64,000 nt of DNA from Toxonevra muliebris. Lineage: Eukaryota; Arthropoda; Insecta; Diptera; Pallopteridae. The stretch spans positions 62,676,852 to 62,740,851 of the forward strand of contig OY829329.1 of the NCBI GenBank assembly GCA_963691655.1, in the 5' to 3' direction. Made by a program: the position numbers and the translations under genes. Numbering within the stretch: the first letter of the stretch is position 1; every line of letters begins with the position of its first letter. The notes below the pieces were generated by a model. That model had not been told where the DNA came from, ran no database searches, and saw only the letters and a program-made list of their open reading frames with translations. Positions 1-10,677 of the stretch are shown here, one piece after another.

Positions 1-451
1 CATCAACAGTAACAACATGAAGAATGAACCAGCAACACAGCAACATATTCACATACTCACATTGTACATACATATATTGTTATACAAGCACATATTCATA
101 TACATATACAACATGCAACCGAATTGCAAATACTAATAAATTTATGCTTTACTGTTTCATGTACCAACTTCAACACCAACACCAACAACAATAACAATAA
201 CAACATCGTCAACATCAATATGAACCCCACCAAACACCGATACCACTGCCAACATTATCACCAACACTGGCACCTACCACCATCACCGCCTTCAACAATA
301 TTAACAAAAACAACGAAAATCAACTGTGACTGCAACTGTGCCTCTGCCTATGCTCGTGACTGTACCGCCTTTTGTTGCTGTTGTTCTCCAATGTTGATGC
401 CTGTTTGCTGCTGTCGCTGCCGCTGCCTGTTTGTTGCCTGCCACTTGACAG
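1..451 (+). other. Intron of the bdl-like gene, with CAA-rich low complexity
   Basis: This stretch precedes a good splice acceptor (polypyrimidine tract, then CTTGACAG at 444-451). It is read as the 3' part of an intron. It is rich in AAC/ACA triplets (about 160-330). The open frame crossing it (Asn-, His- and Cys-rich) shows no domain and only becomes protein-like after the acceptor, so I do not treat it as coding. Confidence 0.6.
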
Positions 452-658
452 GATACTTGCGCCCCAATCTCGAGTATACGGTCTGGTATCGTCTAACGGA
501 TGCGCCCGAATGGCGTACAATGCGTATCCTGCAGAAAAATGTCATGGAGGCGCAAATACACCAACTGCTGGCAGGGCGTGAATATGAATTTATGGTGCTG
601 AGCCAGGATAAATATGGTGACGGCATGTTCAGTAAACAATTTCGATTTTCAACACAGC
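452..658 (+). CDS. bdl: Internal exon of a bdl-like cell-surface protein (fibronectin type III domain)
   Basis: This 69-codon exon runs from acceptor ...TTGACAG|G (AG at 450-451) to donor C|GTAAGT (GT at 659-660). It starts and ends in phase 1, so it could be skipped without changing frame. The product (YLRPNLEYTVWYRL ... LLAGREYEFMVLSQDKYG) has the conserved Leu/Tyr pattern of strands C to F of an FNIII domain, including the LxxGxxYEFxV motif. It joins in frame to the exon at 897. FNIII domains next to a membrane segment are typical of Ig-superfamily adhesion proteins of the Turtle/Borderless group, which act at the neuronal and glial cell surface. Assignment to Borderless is from recalled similarity, not alignment. 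Earlier exons, including the expected Ig domains, lie left of the window. Confidence 0.6.
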
Positions 659-896
659 GTAAGTACAAAAGATGATGAAAAAGAAGAAGAAGAATACAAC
701 AGAAAGAGCATGAATGCATATGTGCTTTACACACACAAACACATATGCCCATGCACACACACACAAACACATATATATTTACTCATAACTCATATGTACA
801 CATATTTAAAAATTAAGTTTTTCATCGAGAAAACCAAAAAAAAAGAAGAAATTTATGAAATGCTTTTTTTTTTTTACTTCTCACTTTACTTCTTAG
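659..896 (+). other. Short intron (238 bp) of the bdl-like gene
   Basis: The donor is GTAAGT at 659-664. The acceptor is a T-rich tract (863-894) ending in TCTTAG at 891-896. The intron holds a (CA)n-like tract near 730-770. Splicing keeps the frame: the last base of exon 1 plus CA gives Pro, followed by FKDYDEIEANK. Confidence 0.75.
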
Positions 897-1429
897 CATT
901 CAAAGATTATGATGAAATTGAAGCAAATAAATTGCATGAATCCAATCCGCTCGGTGCCAGCATGAGTGCACCATGGAATTTAAGCGCCAATGCCAATCAA
1001 CAAGGTTGGCTTCTCCACTGGGAGCAGCCAACGCGTGGTTTTGAAGCGTTGCGTTTGTATACGGTGCGCTGGTGGAAGGAACCTGAACATTTTCTCATCG
1101 GTACCGTTGAAACTTTTGATAATTTCTATCAGCTGCGTCATCTCAAAGAGGATGCTACCTTTGAAATTCAAGTGATTGCCACTTCCAAGGATGGTGAACA
1201 AATACCCAGTGATGTGTTAATCCTTGAGGTGCCATCACATCGAAAAATGCGCGCTTTACTCATTGGCAGCACTGTGGGTATTATATTTTTGCTTTGTGCT
1301 TTGGTTGTTTTTTTGTATGTTAAGCGTAGCTGTTTGCGACATTTATTTGATACCGGTGGCGTTGTTGGCAGCGGGGTAGTCGGCGGGGACGATGATGCCA
1401 AAGATAGTGATAAAATTAATAATACATGA
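897..1429 (+). CDS. bdl: Terminal exon of the bdl-like protein: FNIII domain, transmembrane helix, short tail
   Basis: The exon opens in phase 1 and ends at TGA (1427-1429). It encodes a linker (FKDYDEIEANKLHESN) and a second FNIII domain. That domain starts near APWNLSAN (about 969), has the core Trp in GWLLHWEQP, the pattern LRLYTVRWWKEPEHF, and LxEDxxFEIQVIA as strand F. A hydrophobic segment (ALLIGSTVGIIFLLCALVVF, about 1251-1310) follows, then the stop-transfer residues VKRSC. The cytoplasmic tail is only about 35 residues, Gly/Asp-rich with no recognised signalling motif. This is a type I single-pass membrane protein. The wording YTVRWWKEPEHFLIG matches my memory of Drosophila Borderless, but a Turtle-like paralogue is possible. 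A longer isoform could read through another splice form. Confidence 0.65.
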
Positions 1430-1900
1430 ATTTTAGAGATGATTACTTGGCAGTTTCAGAAGTGTGAACCACCGTCGTCGTCGTCATCATCGTCATCGTC
1501 ATCACCTTCAACAACATGATGATGGTGACATGAATTTGATGAATTACTTTTATTGCCACCTTCCCCTCCCCCCCTTAAAAACAAAAACCATTTGCTGTAG
1601 TGAGTTCATTAAAAAAGAGAATAGAAAATGCTGCGAATGCTTAAAATTTGCTGCCTGCCGATTTCCGCCATTGTATCAAAACCAAAAACAAAAACAATTA
1701 TGTTAAATTTTAATTATTTTTTAAATTGTATTTCTTATGTGTAAATTATTAATTTTTATTAATACATAAGTTTAATTGTTTTTAATTGTAATTTTTATTA
1801 TAAACTAACGAAATTTTTAAAGAGGAAAATATTAATAAACTAAATTCATGTAATTGACACATTCCATATGCCAAAAAATAAAGAAATCCAAAAAAAATGC
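1430..1900 (+). other. 3' UTR of the bdl-like gene with two poly(A) signals
   Basis: After the stop the sequence becomes (CGT)n-rich (1472-1505) and then strongly AT-rich. AATAAA hexamers occur at 1834-1839 and 1877-1882, spaced as alternative cleavage signals. From about 1900 to 2114 I see nothing further. Confidence 0.55.
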
Positions 1901-2114
1901 TAAAATTTATGAAGTTTTTCTTCTAATTTGTTTTACATTCACAAATTAATCCAGCAGCACTAGTCTTTAAAACAGTGACCGCCAAACGTGCACTTTAGTT
2001 TGAAATACAACTTAAGGCTCTTTAGGACGTAGATGAATTGCAGGCAAAAAGCTGCTCAATTATCGCTGTCTCTTATTTTCGCACACAAGTTATTTCAAAA
2101 TCTTTTCGAAGAGT

Positions 2115-2415
2115 AATTGAAAGGCTGAGAGGAAAAGTGGTATAACTTCTACGTTCAGAAAAAAGTGGAATAATTTTACTTAAGAGCAAAAGCAAAACGA
2201 AATATGTTCAGAGCAAAAGTGAAACGAAATATGTTCAGAGCGAAAACGGAATAAAAAACTATGCCGTTCTTGCTCTGAAAGAATTTTTATACCATTTTTG
2301 CTCTTACTTTTAAGGCGTTTCATTTTTACTCTTAACCGTATTACTTATGCCATTCTTGCACTGACACTCTAATTTATTTCTGTTTTAGCCCGCTTTTCCT
2401 CTCAACCTGTCAATT
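2115..2415. repeat. Short inverted-repeat element (about 300 bp)
   Basis: The left end (2115-2140, AATTGAAAGGCTGAGAGG...) matches the reverse complement of the right end (2390-2415) at about 23 of 26 positions. Inside are three direct copies of a GAGCAAAAGTGAAACG-like motif followed by ATATGTTC, and inverted counterparts (TGCCGTTCTTGCTC) near 2261-2280. The arms suggest a small foldback element or MITE. No coding content was found. Confidence 0.5.
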
Positions 2416-2785
2416 CATGTTATAAAATGGCAATCACTATCAATTTTACTCATTGCCAATGTTCGAAAGTGAACGTCTTTAAAGCTATCAATTTGAACTT
2501 CAAAACTCTATTTGGCATTTCTGCTTTCAATATACTAGATCAAGTATTGTCTGAATGCCTTCCTTTCCGCCTTGTCACAGCGAATAAACTAATTTACAAA
2601 TTTTTTCCATCAAGTATAGCTTATACCTTAGTCTTTTATGCAAGAGCTTAAAATAGGTTGAAAAATTACACAGGTCTGCGACTTTCAGACTCAACAACCA
2701 ACAAATATTTTCTGCGTTTTCTATGGGGTTTTTGATGCATCGGACAGCAGAATATTTCTATCACGTCTAGCGCACAGAAAAATTA
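2416..2785. other. Intergenic DNA without recognised features
   Basis: No coding frame, repeat array or element end is visible in this 370 bp. Confidence 0.5.
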
Positions 2786-3960
2786 ACAACATTCTAGAAA
2801 TGAACAACATTTTAAAATTGAATAATACTCTAAAAATAAACACAATTTCACAAGTTGGCAATATCTACAAATGGGCAAAATTTAAAAATGGACAAAATTT
2901 CAAAAATGGACAAAATTCAAAAAATGTTCAGAATTGTGAAATTGGGGAAAAAATTTACAAAATTCGAAAAATGTACGATTTTCTAAAAAATTAAATTCTA
3001 AAAATTGTCAAAACTCAAAAAAATGGACAAAATTTTAAAAATGGTCAAAATTTAAAAAATGGTCAAAATTTTAAAAATGGTCAAAATTATAAGAATGGAC
3101 AAAATTTAAAAAATGGACAAAATTCTAAAAATAAATAAAATTCTAAAAATTGACCAAACTCTTAAAATTGACAAAACTCTTAAAATAGACAAAAAAATTT
3201 AAAAATTTGCAAAATTCTAAAAATAAATAAAATTTTAAAAATTGACAAAAATCTAAAAAGGGCAAACTCTAAAAATGGGCAAAACTTGCAGTGTTTAAAT
3301 TTTTTTTTTAAATTTGCAAAATTCTTAAATAAATAAAATTTTAAAAATTGACAAAAATCTCAAAAGGGCAAAACTCAAAAAATGGGCAAAACTTGCAGTG
3401 TTTAAATTTTTTTTAAAAAATTTGTAAAATTCTAAAATAAATAAAATTTTAAAAATTGACAAAAATCTAAAAAGGGCAAAACTCTAAAAATGAGCAAAAC
3501 TTTTAAAATAGACAAAACAAATTTTAAAAATTTGCAAAATTCTAAAATAAATAAAATTTTAAAATTAAAAAAAAAATCTAAAAAAGACAAAACTCTAAAA
3601 ATGGGCAAAATTCGCAGTGATCGGAACTGTGAAACTTGACAGATATCTAAAAAATGACGAAATTATAAAAAAAAAACAAAATTCTAAAAAGGAAAAAACT
3701 CTAAAAATTGGAAAACTCTAAAAATTGGAAAACTCTAAAAATAGGCATATTTCTAAACGTTCGAAAATTGAACAAAATTTTAAAAATGGACAAAATTTGA
3801 AAAGTGCCTAAAGTGTAAAAGTTGACAAAACCCAAAGGCTTTACGAAACTCTTAATATAGACCCAATTCTTAAGAGTAAAAAATTCGTTAAGTAAGCGAA
3901 ACTCGAAAAATTAACAAAATTCAAAAAATGAGTGGAATTCAAAAAGTAAACTGGACCATA
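2786..3960. repeat. AT-rich degenerate minisatellite (AAAAATGGACAAAATT type)
   Basis: The stretch consists of degenerate 14-18 bp units of the form AAAAATKGRCAAAAYTYT. From about 3180 to 3620 a higher-order unit of about 108 bp is repeated four times. Its marker TTTGCAAAATTCT recurs near 3206, 3313, 3421 and 3531, and it carries GCAAAACTTGCAGTG at two junctions. Small open frames here are by-products of the repeat. Confidence 0.8.
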
Positions 3961-4054
3961 TTATAAAAAGAGACAAGATTTCAAATTAAAAAAAAAAAAA
4001 AATATTTGAATTAATTATTACATTTGGTTTTTTTTTTTTCTTTAAATTATGAGC

Positions 4055-5044
4055 ATGCAGGTTGAGACGGGTTTTGTTTTTATGTTCAAAATTTTGTACT
4101 AAAAAAAATATCACAGAAAGCTATATACCATTGCAAACGTAATATCTTGGGCTACATCTTTGCTGCAGAAAATAGTTGCATTGCTTGAAAAATTAAAAAG
4201 CTATGGGCAATTTTCCTAACATTTGTTTTTTGGCAAAAAAAATTATTGACATGCAGGTTGAGACAGTCATAGAAATTGAGAAAATGTTGGAACAAAAAAA
4301 AATAAATATGACGATGAATTCTTAAGTATTATTGTTTATTTATTTATCATAAAGGCCTCCAGCCATGAAGAAGAGAAAAAAAGATAGGAAATTTCATTAA
4401 TTTTTGTCAGAAAGATCGGCATCAGAGTCGCAATTTCGGCACGTGAAATAACTTCGCGTTATGTTTGCACACTTAAAATAGAATGGTTGCTGACACTTGC
4501 TGCAATCCACGGAACTTGTGCTAGTTAATTTGGCTAGTAAATTCTTAATACATCAACTTCAGAAATCAACATCTTCATCTGAAGACGTTTTATTTTTTTC
4601 GACTGCTCGTGTTCGCTTATTATAAAAGTTCAATAGCAATTCCGAACATAAACAAGCATTAAAATGAGGTCTCTGACGTTTTCCCTACAAAATATATAAT
4701 TGCACATAGTGTCTTAACCTGCAAGCATCACCGATATTTTGAAATGATGCAATATTTTTTCCACAATGCAAGATATGTTCAAAATTCCTTCGGAACATTA
4801 AAATAGAGCAAAAACTATGGGTGGTACGAATGTTATATTAACCTTTTTGTACGGCTTCAATAACTACACTTTTTTTACGTTTAGAAAATTCTTAAATTCA
4901 CTTTTTTCGTTTGATTACTCTGTTTGAAATATAAGAAATGGCAATGAAAAATTCATTTCTGATGTTATATAAATATGACAGCAGAAACATTTGTACCGTA
5001 AGTAGAAAAAAAAAACAAAAATATTGGACTGTCTCAACCTGCAT
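4055..5044. mobile_element. Element with repeated inverted terminal motif ATGCAGGTTGAGAC
   Basis: Four copies of one motif frame this stretch. Two are direct (4055-4068 and 4251-4268) and two inverted (4711-4726, with two mismatches, and 5027-5044). The 4251/5027 pair is a perfect 18 bp inverted repeat (ATGCAGGTTGAGACAGTC). The spacing suggests a transposon about 0.8-1.0 kb long with doubled or nested ends. The superfamily is unclear, since no convincing target duplication is seen. A minus-strand cysteine-rich coding remnant lies inside. Confidence 0.5.
4397..4555 (-). pseudogene. C-terminal zinc-binding tail of a decayed transposase
   Basis: Reading leftwards, the frame ends at a stop at 4397-4399. 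It gives SVDCSKCQQPFYFKCANITR followed by SYFTCRNCDSDADLSDKN. The C-x2-C...C...C-x2-C spacing with aromatic residues is that of a small PHD/RING-like zinc-binding tail, common at the C terminus of piggyBac and pogo-type transposases. No catalytic domain remains. It lies between inverted repeats, so it is probably the surviving 3' coding end of the element around it. Confidence 0.4.
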
Positions 5045-6120
5045 CCCTTTCCCCTACATATATAAATTTCTTCATAAAGAGTGTTACAACGAATCGTCTC
5101 CACGCTAATCTATTTTCTGAAAATCCCTTAACTTCAATCAAATTTGGATTTATAAGAGTCGTGAATCGTTTCCAGGTATTTGCTTGTCTTTCTCTTCTTC
5201 AAATTCTTTGAAGATTTCAATAATCCTTGAAATGCCAACGTGTTGTCTACGTAAATCGTGGTCAATCCAACCCCACCGCTTTCATAGTGTCTAAAGATCT
5301 ACAAGATTTTTCATTGCTATGCGTTATTATGTCCGCCTAAAAAATTCGTAATATTCTGGGTAGGTAACGCCCGGTTTATTGGGGTTAAGAGATGTTACAG
5401 GTCCTGAAGCTCCGGTATAGTTTCGTTCTTTATTTCGCAGTTAAAGGAACATTGTTTTGACTCTGCATTGAGTTTGAAGATTCTAATGGCATTCTCGTAA
5501 ATTTTTTTAGGATCTTTCATAAGTTATTTTTTTTTCTGATATTTCTAATACTAATATTATTCGCCTTGGAGAGGCACAAAAGCGTTCAATCAATGTTTAG
5601 ATTCGAGCCTGTACACTTTATTTCTTGCCTTTAGAATGTGGCGGATACAGGAAACATTTTTGGGGGGGCGGGGTGGTGTGGGAATAAAATCGTATCGTTT
5701 TTTTTTTTTTTTTTGCTTATTTATAAACTTTTTTATTTCGATGACTAACAATTTCAAAGGTATGGACATGTGAAAACTGGCCATACTGGTACGTTACGCA
5801 TTTGTTTTCGGTTTTAGATTGGTTTATAATGGGTCTAGAGAATTAGTAGATTTTTAAGAATAATTTAAGGTCGCTGATTCCTACCCTGTATTCAAATTTT
5901 CTCTTTCCTATCTAGGATATTCTTTATATCGACCCGAAACCTATAATTTTGTTTTTTTTTTGGTGGATTCAATTCTCTACTTGAGAATAGAACCCGTTGA
6001 ACTGGTACTTGAGTCACGTATTTAACAACTAAATCACCGAAATGATCCATTTTATTAGAACCATCCATTTGGACATTTTTTAAGAATTTAACCCCATCTG
6101 GGAATTGAACATGAGGCAGA
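5045..6120. other. Unassigned, probably transposon-derived DNA
   Basis: Two minus-strand stretches read like old coding sequence but were not recognised. Near 5170-5270 one gives IDHDLRRQHVGISRIIEIFK. Near 5400-5525 a frame starting MKDPKKIYENAIRIFKLNAE ends at a stop. They could be the 3' part of the retroelement remnant to the right, or another element. A poly(T) run lies at 5697-5714. Confidence 0.3.
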
Positions 6121-6129
6121 TGGAACTCC

Positions 6130-6610
6130 AGTCAAGCACTCATTCACGAAGTAACCATTGTTGAACGTCGTCGAGCTGTTTCTGAACTAGATTAGCAGCT
6201 TTTGTAGGAGATTAATTTGACGCTAAAATGGCAGTATCGTCTGGATAAGTAGCTATATATATATATAAAATGGAGCTGGAAGTAAATTTTTCATTTTGTA
6301 TAACAGCCCTTGATGCCAAACTTTTTCGAACTCTTCTTGAATGTCTAAAAATATGGCAGAGCAATATGTTTTCCGTTCCAGAAAGTCAGTGACAATATTC
6401 ACTATGCTCAAGAGTACCGTGCTTATGACGATTGGTGATTCGGAACTATATTCTTATTTCCTTGTATTATTAGCAATCTACTACTTCGAATATTTTCGAG
6501 AATATTGCCAGCAAACTTATAGGTCTATATGAGGGCACTGAGTTTTCAGGTTTCTTTGGTTTAGGTATCATTATTATTTCAGCACATTTCCACAGAGAAG
6601 GAAATTGGTT
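6130..6610 (-). pseudogene. Jockey-clade LINE reverse transcriptase remnant
   Basis: Reading leftwards, the sequence keeps the order of reverse transcriptase blocks of a Jockey-type non-LTR element. These are FPSLWKCAEIIMIPKPKKP followed by SYRPISLLAIFSKIFE (6480-6607), then ERKTYCSAIFLDIQEEFEKVW with HQGLLY (6283-6400), then YPDDTAILASN (6220-6250, the YxDD active site) and a QLDDVQQWLLRE block. Only about 35 bp of TA-rich DNA separates HQGLLY from YPDD, where intact elements have several dozen codons, so the core is deleted. Stops and frame changes make it inactive. Reverse transcription of the parent RNA at chromosomal nicks is the family's known role. Confidence 0.75.
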
Positions 6611-6740
6611 TAATGAGCAAGATTATTCATTACTCTTATAATTGAAAGTAAATCGTAATAATAAAAAAAACAACAATAACTAATTATGGTCACCTTTTTG
6701 CCTGTTTAAGTTATTAAATTTTTAAGTGTTTGAAAATCTT

Positions 6741-6792
6741 TGGGGGGGAGAAACGAAATTTCTCCTCGTTCTCCCCCCCATCCCCCCCAGTG
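6741..6792. repeat. G/C-run imperfect hairpin
   Basis: GGGGGGGAGAAACGAAATTT is followed by CTCCTCGTTCTCCCCCC and a second C run. It forms an imperfect palindrome of about 35 bp in otherwise AT-rich DNA. Confidence 0.5.
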
Positions 6793-8730
6793 TTCCGCCC
6801 CTGCTTCAGAACCCCTTATACACAGTTTAATTTTATTACTCAATCATTTTTTAAAATATGTCACACAATATAAATCCTTTTTCATTTCTTCAAATTTTAA
6901 ATTTTCCTTGATTTCTCACAAGAAAGTATCGTAATGCCTGGCAAAGTTTTTAGGAGGCGAGGTGTGGGGTGTTTTATCGCCAAACTACTCAGCCCCCAAA
7001 TACTGAACACGCTAGAGAATGGAGCTAAAAGTGATGAACGGCATACAAAATATTCTAAATCTAAACATCAAGATCTTTTTTGGCACTTTACTAAGAGTAA
7101 TTTTTTTTTCACCTACAGTTGTCTCTTATGTTTAAAATAACTCTACTATTTAATACTTTCACTTACCATAATAAATCTTTCTGTATTTCAGTTTGAACTA
7201 ATTTACAAATGCTGCAGTTTTTTTTTTTTTTTTAAATATATCCATCCGCCATCAAGAAGAAAAAATGCTCGAAGAATTGACTGAAGTTAAGATATAATAG
7301 AAAATTAGCACTGCCGTCTCGACATTTTGAGAATTTTTGAATAATGTAATGTTCGATATCTGAAATGATTAAATTATCGAGAAGTTAGAAGATTTTTTTA
7401 AAGTATGAGAAAAAATTGACAGTCAAACTTTTTTGCTAAACAACAAATATCAATATTATTTCGTACTGTACCTCAGAAAGCTCAATATAAATATGGTATG
7501 GTTTTGACCTTGGCTAGTATTGAGCAGTAAGTGCACTTTCGATATGGTTTGTGGCATTGCTATGTGTGAATTTAAGAAAGCTTGCAGTAAACTTTTACGT
7601 TTTTTTTAACTTGAAATCGCAAGTATTAGACTCAAACAAAAATAATAGTATAAGGTGTAAAACATAAATTCATGTATATTCAGGTTAAACACTACATTTT
7701 ATTGTTAATTGAGTAAATGTTATTTTTTATATATAAAATTAATAAATAAACAAAACTTTCTTAAAAAAATGTGATAGAATATTTCTACATATTCCAATGC
7801 ACTGCCAAAAAGTCTGTAAGGAATGAGTATTCCGCCGCTTGAATCTGAAAAACGCAAGCTGTATCCAATTTTGTAAAAATTTTCGAAATTTTTAAGAGAA
7901 AATAAATACGATTAAAAATCAGTACCTGCTACTTTGTAAGTAGACTTCACTACAATTACAACTAAAATTCAGCACTCAGAAAAGAAAAGTCAATAAACTC
8001 ATATATTTTTCCTAATATTCCGCAAAAATCAAATTAAATGTGAAATGCGAATATTTTTGCATTTCTTTCGCAACACACAAAATGAAATAAAAAAAAAAAG
8101 CACGAAACAGGAAATAACATTTTCCAGCTAAATACCGCACACATACTTGAACATCGCCACACACACATTTACATGCAGCAATATCATGATGCCATAACAA
8201 AATGAAATGACGTTTTGATATTGCTTAATGCAAATGAGGCACGAAAAGTGGCAGTAAAATAGAAGGAAAATTGTGCTCAGCAATTGTAAAACACAGCAAA
8301 TGCAACGCAAGTAAATCACACCAACATTGAAATGACTAACAACAGTTGCAGCATGTATTTGCATACAAAAAGTTCACACTTAAATTGATGACCTTATGAC
8401 CTCTGACAACGACAGCAGCAACGGTTTGTAATGGAAAATTTAGAAAGGGTTGAACCAGTGCATCATCTTCATGATATATGCGGCCGGCTAGTAAAAATTT
8501 CATACATATTTGTTTAATGTGTGTGGGTGGAATGCTTGTGGTGTATTTGTAATTGTAATTAGCTTTCACATTATTTACCAATTTAATTTAAACAATTACT
8601 TTATGTTATGATTTGTCAGTAGAATGGATTGGTTAAGACGATACCGAAACCTAATAGCGTGGACTAATTATTGGATTTGCTAATATTCTTGAGCTTAAAA
8701 ACCGCTTTTCTGACCAAAGATCAAAGGGAA
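6793..8730. other. Intergenic DNA without recognised features
   Basis: No conserved coding frame, element end or array was found. Short frames (for example around 8128-8580) have unstructured composition. There are poly(T) runs at about 7216-7232. Confidence 0.4.
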
Positions 8731-9490
8731 GTGAAGCAGTCAATGTCGAAGAGAGGCAGCTAAAAGCAAAGTGTGGCACTTAAAGATGCAATGAGTTGTT
8801 CAAAGGTGGAGTGAGACAATCAAACACAGAGTTAAGCATCCATATGCGAAATGAGGCTGTCAAAGACGGAAGGAGCCAGTCAAGGACGAAGTGAGGTAGT
8901 CAAAAGTGAAGTGAGACAGCCAAAGGCAAGGTAAGTAAGTCAAAGGCGAGGTGAGGCAGTTACAGACTGAGTGAGGTAGTCAAACACGAACTGAGGCAAT
9001 CAAAGGTAGAGTGAGGCAATTAAAGGCGGAGTGATGCAGTCAAAGACGAACTGAGGCAGTCAAAGGAGGAGTGCCTCACTCCTCAAAGAAGGAATGAGGC
9101 AGTCAAAGACGAACTGAGACCTTCAAAAATGAAGTGTGATAGTTAAAGACTGAGTGAGCCTATCGAAGGCGAAATGAGGCAATCAAAAACGAAGTGAGGT
9201 AGTCAGAGATGAAGTGAGGCAGTCAGAGGCGAAGTGAGGCAGTCAAAGACGATGTGAGCTATTCAAGAGTGGATTGAAACACTCAAAGCCGAACTGAGCA
9301 ATCAAATTAGAATTAGAATGGCAGCCAAATTAGTAGTGAAACAATCAAAGATGAAGGGAGGTAGTCAGAGCCGAACAGTGATAGTCAAAGGCAAAGTGAG
9401 GCAGCCAAAAGTGGACTGAGGTATCCAAAAGTGAACTGCAGTAGAAAAAGGCGGACAGAGGCAGACAAAGGCGATACGAAGCAATAAGAA
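8731..9490. repeat. Minisatellite with about 20 bp unit (GTGAGGCAGTCAAAGGCGAA)
   Basis: About 35 degenerate copies of a unit close to AGTCAAAGRCGAAGTGAGGC run through this stretch, most clearly from 8860 to 9260. An isolated unit-like motif (GAAACAGTCAAAAGTTG) near 10,977 suggests the array once extended further. Confidence 0.85.
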
Positions 9491-9727
9491 ATCAGAGTCT
9501 ATTGTTATTTGTTTAATTCAATTCTAGGCTGTGCTCATTTCAAAGTTCTACATCAAGGTGCCCAAAAGTTTTTTAGGGAAATGCAAACACCAATACATAT
9601 AAACTTTATTATTATAAACTCATAAGTTTGACAACAAAAAAATCTACGTTGAAGACCAACAAAGCATACAAAAAAGTTGTTGCTTTGATCTTTCGTATAG
9701 GCAAAGAAAAGAGATGAGAAACGAAAA

Positions 9728-10669
9728 CAGGGATGCCAACTCAGTTTTTCTGTCTCCCCGATAGCCCTCAAGAAATTCCCCGATTTTCAATTAAATTCCC
9801 CGCACCGGTATAGTTTTATATTATAACAGCGACACACGTTCATTTTTATAGATAAACACTCAAAGGAAAATACATGGGCTTTCTTTTGACTCAAATAAAA
9901 ACAAAAAATGTTTCCTATTGTTCACCTTTTGAAAAAAAAGTCAAAAATATTTTTGGTTTTAAAAAAAAAAAAAAAATGGTCACATTGTGAATTTCTAAGA
10001 TTTTTTTTTTACTTTTCGAAAGATTAAATAAAAAACGTGTTCGATAAAAATTTCCAAATGCAATAGATGATTAGTTACATGGATCCAAAACAGAGGCTGT
10101 TTGACCAAAATATATAAATTCTACCGCCCTCCAACTACGCGAATTTTGGCAGACAGCCAAAATTATTTTTTTTAAAAATTGGACTTTTTTCAAAAGTACA
10201 ACGTTGCGAATTGAGGAAAAATTTTACCAAACTTTTGTTGTATAGAAAGACATATTTAAATTTAAGACCGTACGTGCCAATGGCAAAAACCTTGTTTTGA
10301 GAAGAACGGGTTCAAAGTTTTGGCTATCGATTTTTAGATATATGGACGAATCCCAACAGACCTTCCTCCCGCCCAATACGACCGAGAGGCTCGATTGCAT
10401 AACGCACAGATCGGTGACCGATGCAATCGCAGTCCATAATTACTAATCAGGAGGTGCTGAACAAAGGCATAGCATAGCTTTTCTGAACGGCCGAAGCGCT
10501 GCGCGACTGCGCGACATAAAATGAATTTGACAAAAAATATTCTACAGACTTTATTGACTAAAAGATGATCGGTTTCCAATTCCCCGCAAAAAACAGCTCA
10601 TTCCCCGATTTCCCGTACTAAGTAAAATTCCCCACAAATCGGAGAATTCCCCGCAAGTTGGCATCGCTG
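9728..10669. mobile_element. Non-autonomous hAT element, copy 1 (942 bp)
   Basis: The left end is CAGGGATGCCAACT. The right end is the inverted form, reverse complement CAGCGATGCCAACT. The element is flanked by a perfect 8 bp duplication AACGAAAA (9720-9727 and 10670-10677), the hAT signature. Behind the ends are several copies of ATTCCCCG (for example 9774-9803 and 10580-10655). These look like the subterminal motifs that hAT transposases bind. No transposase frame is present, so it must have been moved by a source elsewhere. A second copy is at 36,142. Confidence 0.9.
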
Positions 10670-10677
10670 AACGAAAA

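Noticed and set aside
124..451. Long open frame upstream of the first bdl-like exon
   Set aside because: Asn/His/Cys-rich with no domain. A good splice acceptor at 444-451 marks where protein-like sequence begins, so this is intron read-through.
2786..3960. Possible CRISPR array or centromeric satellite
   Set aside because: Units are degenerate, directly adjacent without unique spacers, and in a eukaryotic context. It is an ordinary AT minisatellite.
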